Assembly: GCA_046302855.1 (NCBI GenBank)
Contig: JBKCHH010000049.1
Location: 1-9,860 of the forward strand
Origin: JBKCHH01 sp046302855
GTDB taxonomy: Bacteria > Pseudomonadota > Alphaproteobacteria > Rickettsiales > UBA8987
Direction of reading: 5' to 3'
Length of the DNA stretch: 9,860 nucleotides
The notes below the pieces were generated by a model. That model saw only the letters and a list, made by a program, of their open reading frames with translations, had not been told where the DNA came from and searched no databases. Positions 6,108 to 9,860 of this stretch are shown here, piece by piece. Position 1 is the stretch's first letter, and every line of letters begins with the position of its first letter. Position numbers and translations under genes: made by a program.

Positions 6108-6163
6108 TTGCCACGCAACTCGCCTAAGCCAAGGCTTCGAGCGAAGCTGCTCGGCTTATGACG
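6105..6163 (-). repeat. REP-like repeat, arm 2 (dsbD-like gene side)
   Basis: On the minus strand this reads CGTCATAAGCCGAGC (6163-6149), matching arm 1 at 14 of 15 bases in opposite orientation. It continues through GCTTCGCTCGAAGC, with nested hairpins (GCTTC/GAAGC and CGAGC/GCTCG), to GCGTGGCAATTG (6116-6105). The last 12 bases recur exactly at 6019-6008 on the same strand inside the putative bridge RNA. It begins 7 bases past the stop codon of the minus-strand gene at 6171, the usual REP location after a gene. Confidence 0.6.
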
Positions 6164-6170
6164 ACTTTCC

Positions 6171-7013
6171 TTAATTTGTTTTTAAATCAGTTAACTTAAA
6201 CTCTTTAAACACGCCATTATTCTTAGTTTGGCTAGTTTCATAAACAAGGGTGGCTTTTAAGGGCTTGTTTTCATCTAGCTTTTTAAACTTTTGCTCAAAA
6301 GGAATTGTAAGCCTGTTATTTGCCTGTTCCCATTTAGGCATTAAGAATTTTAAATTATCATCACCGGTTATAAAAGCGTCAATTTCCTTAATTTTTTCAT
6401 GATAGGGATTGTAAGAAATGGTGAGTTCTTTTTTTGTTAGGTCTTTTTTGATTTCAACTATTTTTACATTGCTAATTTCATTGGCTTTTGGAATTTGGGC
6501 AAGCCACATTTCTAGTAACTTTAAACCCTGCTCATTACTATAGTTTTGCGGTATTATATGTTTAAAAGGTGCTTCTTCAAATAAACAAATTTCATTACAG
6601 ATGGCAAACTTGGCTTTGAAGGAAAAATCCACCTGTGGTTTTTTGTTTTCACCCTCTTCTAGCTTAATGGAGAAGGGAAAAATCACCTGCTTTTTATAGC
6701 CAAAACTTTGCACCACCTCAAAATCTATGAATCTTTTAGGTGAGGGGAAAAGGATTTTGCTTTCTTTTACCTGTTCTTTTTTGCTAGGCTCAATAACAAT
6801 GCCAATGCCTGCGTCCCCTGGATTTTCCCAGTAGGTTTTCCATTTATCTGCCATTTTAAGCTCTATACCGCCTAAAATTTCCTTATCTGTTCTAGAAACA
6901 ATAAAGGAGCGGATTTTATATTCATCCTTTTCTATCCATTTAGAAAATAGCTCTTCTGCTAGTAGGTTAGAGGGTAAAAGAAATAGAATTAGTAGGAAAA
7001 TTTTAAAATTCAT
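6171..7013 (-). CDS. periplasmic DsbD N-terminal (DsbD-alpha/ScsB-type) domain protein
   Basis: The 280-residue product has a clear signal peptide (a hydrophobic run at about 4-18 ending LLA-EE, cleavage near 19), so it should act in the periplasm. The mature part matches the N-terminal domain of DsbD/ScsB-type thiol:disulfide interchange proteins. It has WKTYWENPGDAG (58-69), then the LFPSPKRF and FGYKKQVIFP segments, then FAICNEIC with Cys139 and Cys143 as the likely redox pair. In full-length DsbD this domain passes electrons to periplasmic partners and is followed by a transmembrane domain and a thioredoxin domain; both are absent here and not encoded nearby. Stand-alone versions of this length occur in alphaproteobacteria, so it is probably not a truncation. 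The redox partner is unknown. It starts with ATG, with no strong Shine-Dalgarno site, and is divergent from folP with a 74-bp gap. Confidence 0.82.
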   Translation of the reverse strand: MNFKIFLLILFLLPSNLLAEELFSKWIEKDEYKIRSFIVSRTDKEILGGIELKMADKWKTYWENPGDAGIGIVIEPSKKEQVKESKILFPSPKRFIDFEVVQSFGYKKQVIFPFSIKLEEGENKKPQVDFSFKAKFAICNEICLFEEAPFKHIIPQNYSNEQGLKLLEMWLAQIPKANEISNVKIVEIKKDLTKKELTISYNPYHEKIKEIDAFITGDDNLKFLMPKWEQANNRLTIPFEQKFKKLDENKPLKATLVYETSQTKNNGVFKEFKLTDLKTN

Positions 7014-7087
7014 TTTTACAAGTAGGTTAGTTTTTGTTAAATATTTTTTATACGAGCCTTCTATACCAGCAGAGTCTAAAATACAAA

Positions 7088-7864
7088 ATGTTTTATAAAA
7101 AAATAAGGTCTACCCAGCTAATGGGAATAATTAATCTAACACCAGATTCCTTTTCAGATGGTGGGGTTAATTTCGAACCAAATCAGGCAATAAAAACCGC
7201 TATTTCTCTAATAGAAAATGGGGCAGAAATTATAGATGTAGGGGCAGAATCTACAAGACCTAATGCCACAAAAATTTCTGAAAATGAAGAGTGGCAAAGG
7301 CTAAAAGAATTCTTGAGTAAACTAATTGCCTTAAAGCAAACGCATAGTTTTAAAATTTCTATAGATAGTTATAAGCCAGCAATAATAGCTAAGGCTCTTG
7401 CAATGGGGGTAGATATTGTAAATGATGTGAGCGGGCTAAAGAATTTAGAAGTGATCCCTATTCTAAAAAAATATAATTGTGATTATGTTTTAATGCACTC
7501 GCTTACCATTCCAGCTAATAAGGATGTGGTTTTAAGTGAGGGGGTAAATGTTGTGGAAGAGCTTTTTAACTTTGCCAAGCAAAAAATTAAGTTTCTAGAA
7601 AAAAATGGTATTAGTAAAAAAAGAATAGTTTTTGATGTAGGAATTGGCTTTGGTAAAAGTGCTAAACAAAATATTGAACTAATAAAAAATATAGAGTTTT
7701 TTCATAAGCTAAACTGTAGGCTTATGGTGGGCCATTCCAGAAAATCTTTTTTGAATTACTTTGGAAATGTAGATAGTATAGAGAAAAAAGACCTTGCCAC
7801 CAATATAATTTCTGAATTCTTAGAAGGTAAGGTAGATTATTTAAGAGTGCATAACCTTAAATAA
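7088..7864 (+). CDS. folP: dihydropteroate synthase
   Basis: FolP condenses p-aminobenzoate with 6-hydroxymethyl-dihydropterin diphosphate to make dihydropteroate in folate synthesis, and is the sulfonamide target. In the 258-residue form the markers are MGIINLTPDSFSDGG (12-26), IIDVGAESTRP (48-58), ISIDSYK (90-96), IVNDVSG (110-116), LMHS (135-138), DVGIGFGK (183-190), GHSRKS (215-220) and a C-terminal RVHN (253-256). The pattern is a complete (beta/alpha)8 enzyme. Many homologues have DPGIGFGK where this has Val184. I chose the ATG at 7088 because the TIM-barrel begins soon after it as in other FolP proteins; a TTG at 7034 would add 18 unconserved residues and use up the divergent promoter space. 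No Shine-Dalgarno motif is visible before it. No other folate gene is adjacent. It converges on the secretin gene with a 9-bp gap. Confidence 0.95.
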   Translation: MFYKKIRSTQLMGIINLTPDSFSDGGVNFEPNQAIKTAISLIENGAEIIDVGAESTRPNATKISENEEWQRLKEFLSKLIALKQTHSFKISIDSYKPAIIAKALAMGVDIVNDVSGLKNLEVIPILKKYNCDYVLMHSLTIPANKDVVLSEGVNVVEELFNFAKQKIKFLEKNGISKKRIVFDVGIGFGKSAKQNIELIKNIEFFHKLNCRLMVGHSRKSFLNYFGNVDSIEKKDLATNIISEFLEGKVDYLRVHNLK

Positions 7865-7889
7865 GGCCTTCCCTTAAATAATAGGCCTT
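7863..7889. terminator. possible bidirectional terminator hairpin between folP and the secretin gene
   Basis: AAGGCCT (7863-7869) and AGGCCTT (7883-7889) form a 7-bp stem with a 13-base loop, spanning the last bases of both convergent genes. Neither side is followed by a proper T-run (TATTT at best on the minus strand), so it is weak as an intrinsic terminator. The position between two converging stops is the main support. Confidence 0.35.
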
Positions 7890-9817
7890 CTATCTAATGG
7901 GAAGAAGTCTTTATAGAACTGTTTATCAAGAACTTCAACTTCTTTACCCCTGTTGATGGTGGCTTTTAAGAAAATAACTGTTTCTACAACGGATGATGTC
8001 TTGGCCACATTTTTAAATAAATTACCTACAAATGGTATTTTTGATAAGCCCGGCGTGCCTCTATCGACATTTTGCACCTCTTCCCGCATTAAACCACCAA
8101 TTACTACTGCTTGACCATCATTAACCCGCATTACGGTATCTAGCTCACGCACTTCAACTACTGGAATGGTTGAGGCGGCTATATCAACTCCACTTGAATT
8201 TGGTTGTGCTTTTAGCTGTGCTATGGCATAATCACTAGCTGGGTCTGTAAAGTAGCTAATGATTCTAGTTAAGGTTGGCCTAATGCTTAGCACTACTTCG
8301 TTTCTATTTAAATCAATTGATGGTTGCAGGTTTAAAATTACCCCAATTGGAACCGATCTTATTTCGCTAGTAATGGTTAATGGGCCCTGCGTTGTAGCGC
8401 CAGTTACTGAATTGGTAAGGGTTTCACTTTTTATATCAAGCAGGGCGTAAACTTGGTTTTCAGCAAAGGTAAGTATGGCTGGTTGATTATTCATGGCATT
8501 AATGCGTGGGCTAGATAAGGTTCTAGTAGTGCCAAATTCTTGCACCAAATTTACAAGGGAAGAAAGTTCAAAGTTTTTTATTCCCAAATCAGTAGCTAAA
8601 TTTATCGCCAAAGCACTGGCTGAACCAGTGGCAGCTGCAGGAGTAGTAAAATCATTATTAACATTCAATTTACTATTAGCCCCTATCTTTTTAAAATCAG
8701 CCTCCCACTTAATACCACTTTTATACTCATCTTTTAATTTTACCTCTACTACCTTTGCCTCTATTAAAACTTGTGAGGTGTTAGAAAGGTTAATGTAATC
8801 TAAATATGCCTTAATTTCTTTGTGTTGCCTCTCAGTTGCTAAAATTGAAACTATCCCTGTTTTTTTATTAATAGAAAGAACGGAAGACCTATACCCACTA
8901 GCAGAGGCGCCCTTTAATAAATCACTACTACTACCAGTAGAAGCAGAACCTGCTGGCTTATCCTTATCATCATCTTGTTTTGGCTTACTAACAAAGGCAC
9001 CTTGCGTTAAATTATATTCATTAATTAGATTTTTTAAACCATCCTCTATAACCTTCCATACATCTTCATTTATAGAATCTATCTGCAAAGTACTTTTAGA
9101 GCCAGAAGAAAAAGAGCCAGCTGAACCTTGATTTGCCGCCCCACCACTTCCACCACCACCACCGGAATCTTCAAAGCCAATTTGTGTGTTGGAGCTAATG
9201 GTAGTTTTTACATCTCTATTAACATTAATTAAGTTTAAGCGGTAGTTTACAACAGACGGCACATCGCGGGTAATTTTCAACACCCCATCATTATATTCAT
9301 AAACAAGCCCCGCTAAATCGCAAATTCGGCTAATTACTTGAGAAAAGGGCTGATCTATAGCTGTTAGAATAATACCGCCAGTTATGCCAGAATCCATTTC
9401 TAGGTTTACATTTGCTTTTCTTGCAATTTCAAGCAGAACCTCTTTAATGGGGATTTCTTCCGTTACAGAAACAGAAATTAATACATCTTTCGCCTGTTTT
9501 GGCAAATCTTCCCCCTCTACAAAATTTAGCAAGCTTGGAATTGGTGGGCGGGAAAGAAACCTTTTATCTAAGGGCTTATTTGGCGAATCTTTTTTAAACC
9601 CATCTGAATATAAACTATCTAAATAATCTTGCCTAGTTTTGCTAACCAGAGGATCAAAATAATCTTTATAGGTTTTGCCACAACACCCAGCACCTTGTCC
9701 TAAGCCCTGTTTATCGGTAACAATTTCATTATCTTCTAACTTTTGTAAAGAGCAGGCAGAAACAAACCCCATAAATAGGAGCAATAAAATTAAACATCTA
9801 CCTGAAATTCTTAACAT
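7874..9817 (-). CDS. mshL: MshL/PilQ-like secretin lipoprotein
   Basis: The 647-residue product has a lipoprotein signal peptide with lipobox VSAC (Cys22), so it should be anchored in the outer membrane. A secretin N0/STN-like domain covers about 110-185 (IPIKEVLLEIARKANVNL). NYRLNLINVNRDV (191-203) and a second short repeat domain (about 315-345, GIVSILATERQHKEIKAYL) follow. The secretin core runs from VLIEAKVVEVKLKDEYKSGIKW (350-371) to the hallmark VNDGQAVVIGGLMREE..DRGTPGLSKIPFVGNLF (565-601). This order and spacing fits MshL-type secretins of type IV pilus or type II secretion-like systems, which form the outer-membrane channel. Two low-complexity linkers (about 217-242, Gly/Ser; about 279-308, Asp/Lys then Ser/Gly) separate the domains. 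No other pilus gene is in the window; any would lie beyond 9860, but the A+T-rich upstream bases look like the edge of a transcription unit. The start is ATG without a Shine-Dalgarno site. The precise system is uncertain. Confidence 0.88.
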   Translation of the reverse strand: MLRISGRCLILLLLFMGFVSACSLQKLEDNEIVTDKQGLGQGAGCCGKTYKDYFDPLVSKTRQDYLDSLYSDGFKKDSPNKPLDKRFLSRPPIPSLLNFVEGEDLPKQAKDVLISVSVTEEIPIKEVLLEIARKANVNLEMDSGITGGIILTAIDQPFSQVISRICDLAGLVYEYNDGVLKITRDVPSVVNYRLNLINVNRDVKTTISSNTQIGFEDSGGGGGSGGAANQGSAGSFSSGSKSTLQIDSINEDVWKVIEDGLKNLINEYNLTQGAFVSKPKQDDDKDKPAGSASTGSSSDLLKGASASGYRSSVLSINKKTGIVSILATERQHKEIKAYLDYINLSNTSQVLIEAKVVEVKLKDEYKSGIKWEADFKKIGANSKLNVNNDFTTPAAATGSASALAINLATDLGIKNFELSSLVNLVQEFGTTRTLSSPRINAMNNQPAILTFAENQVYALLDIKSETLTNSVTGATTQGPLTITSEIRSVPIGVILNLQPSIDLNRNEVVLSIRPTLTRIISYFTDPASDYAIAQLKAQPNSSGVDIAASTIPVVEVRELDTVMRVNDGQAVVIGGLMREEVQNVDRGTPGLSKIPFVGNLFKNVAKTSSVVETVIFLKATINRGKEVEVLDKQFYKDFFPLDRRPII

Positions 9818-9860
9818 AAAACAATATTTATAAAAATATTTTTAAAAAACTACTATATAT

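Noticed and set aside
6961..7030. Ten-base direct repeat AGTAGGTTAG at 6961-6970 and 7021-7030
   Set aside because: One copy is in coding sequence and the other at the gene start. It is short and has no symmetry or further copies, so chance is enough.
7034..7087. folP start at the TTG at 7034
   Set aside because: It adds 18 residues before the conserved barrel start; the ATG at 7088 gives the usual family N-terminus.
8259..9626. Several plus-strand frames opposite the secretin gene
   Set aside because: All lie within the clear secretin coding sequence, and their translations show no recognisable domain.
1..9860. CRISPR arrays, tRNA or rRNA genes, phage att sites
   Set aside because: No regularly spaced repeats, cloverleaf or rRNA signatures were seen on either strand.

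Overview
The window is AT-rich bacterial DNA coding on both strands with short spacers. It most likely comes from a host-associated alphaproteobacterium, Rickettsiales- or Holosporales-like. The reasons are low G+C, the cmk-rpsA pair, a lone periplasmic DsbD N-terminal-type protein, an MshL/PilQ-like lipoprotein secretin, and repeats whose core resembles the 'CGTCAT...GAAGCAATCCAG' elements I remember from such genomes. This is inference; no rRNA or other taxonomic marker is present.

Layout: (1) 22-2045 (+): a small protein of unknown function and a two-domain protein, an alpha/beta-hydrolase-like half fused to a complete HAD phosphatase half. (2) 2023-3153 (-): aroB, converging on and overlapping the fusion gene, and carrying an in-frame, G+C-rich insert of about 28 codons near its 3' end. 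(3) 3201-5708 (+): cmk and rpsA, the classic cytidylate kinase-ribosomal protein S1 pair, with an unusual CAA-repeat leader before rpsA. (4) 5709-6170: a 462-bp stretch without an intact gene, and the most interesting part of the window. On the minus strand it holds the first 22 codons of an IS110-family transposase, preceded by a roughly 200-nt G+C-rich non-coding segment. That is where IS110-group elements encode their bridge RNA. The whole is flanked by the two arms of a REP-like palindrome, a known type of IS110 target. (5) 6171-7013 (-): a periplasmic DsbD-alpha-like protein. (6) 7088-7864 (+): folP. (7) 7874-9817 (-): an MshL-like secretin lipoprotein.

Most of the genes are housekeeping: shikimate pathway (aroB), CMP recycling (cmk), translation (rpsA) and folate synthesis (folP). 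Two are envelope proteins: the thiol-redox-type protein and the secretin. The accessory content is the hydrolase/HAD cassette, the decayed IS110 element in its repeat, and the insert in aroB. None of the main genes has a strong Shine-Dalgarno sequence close to its start.
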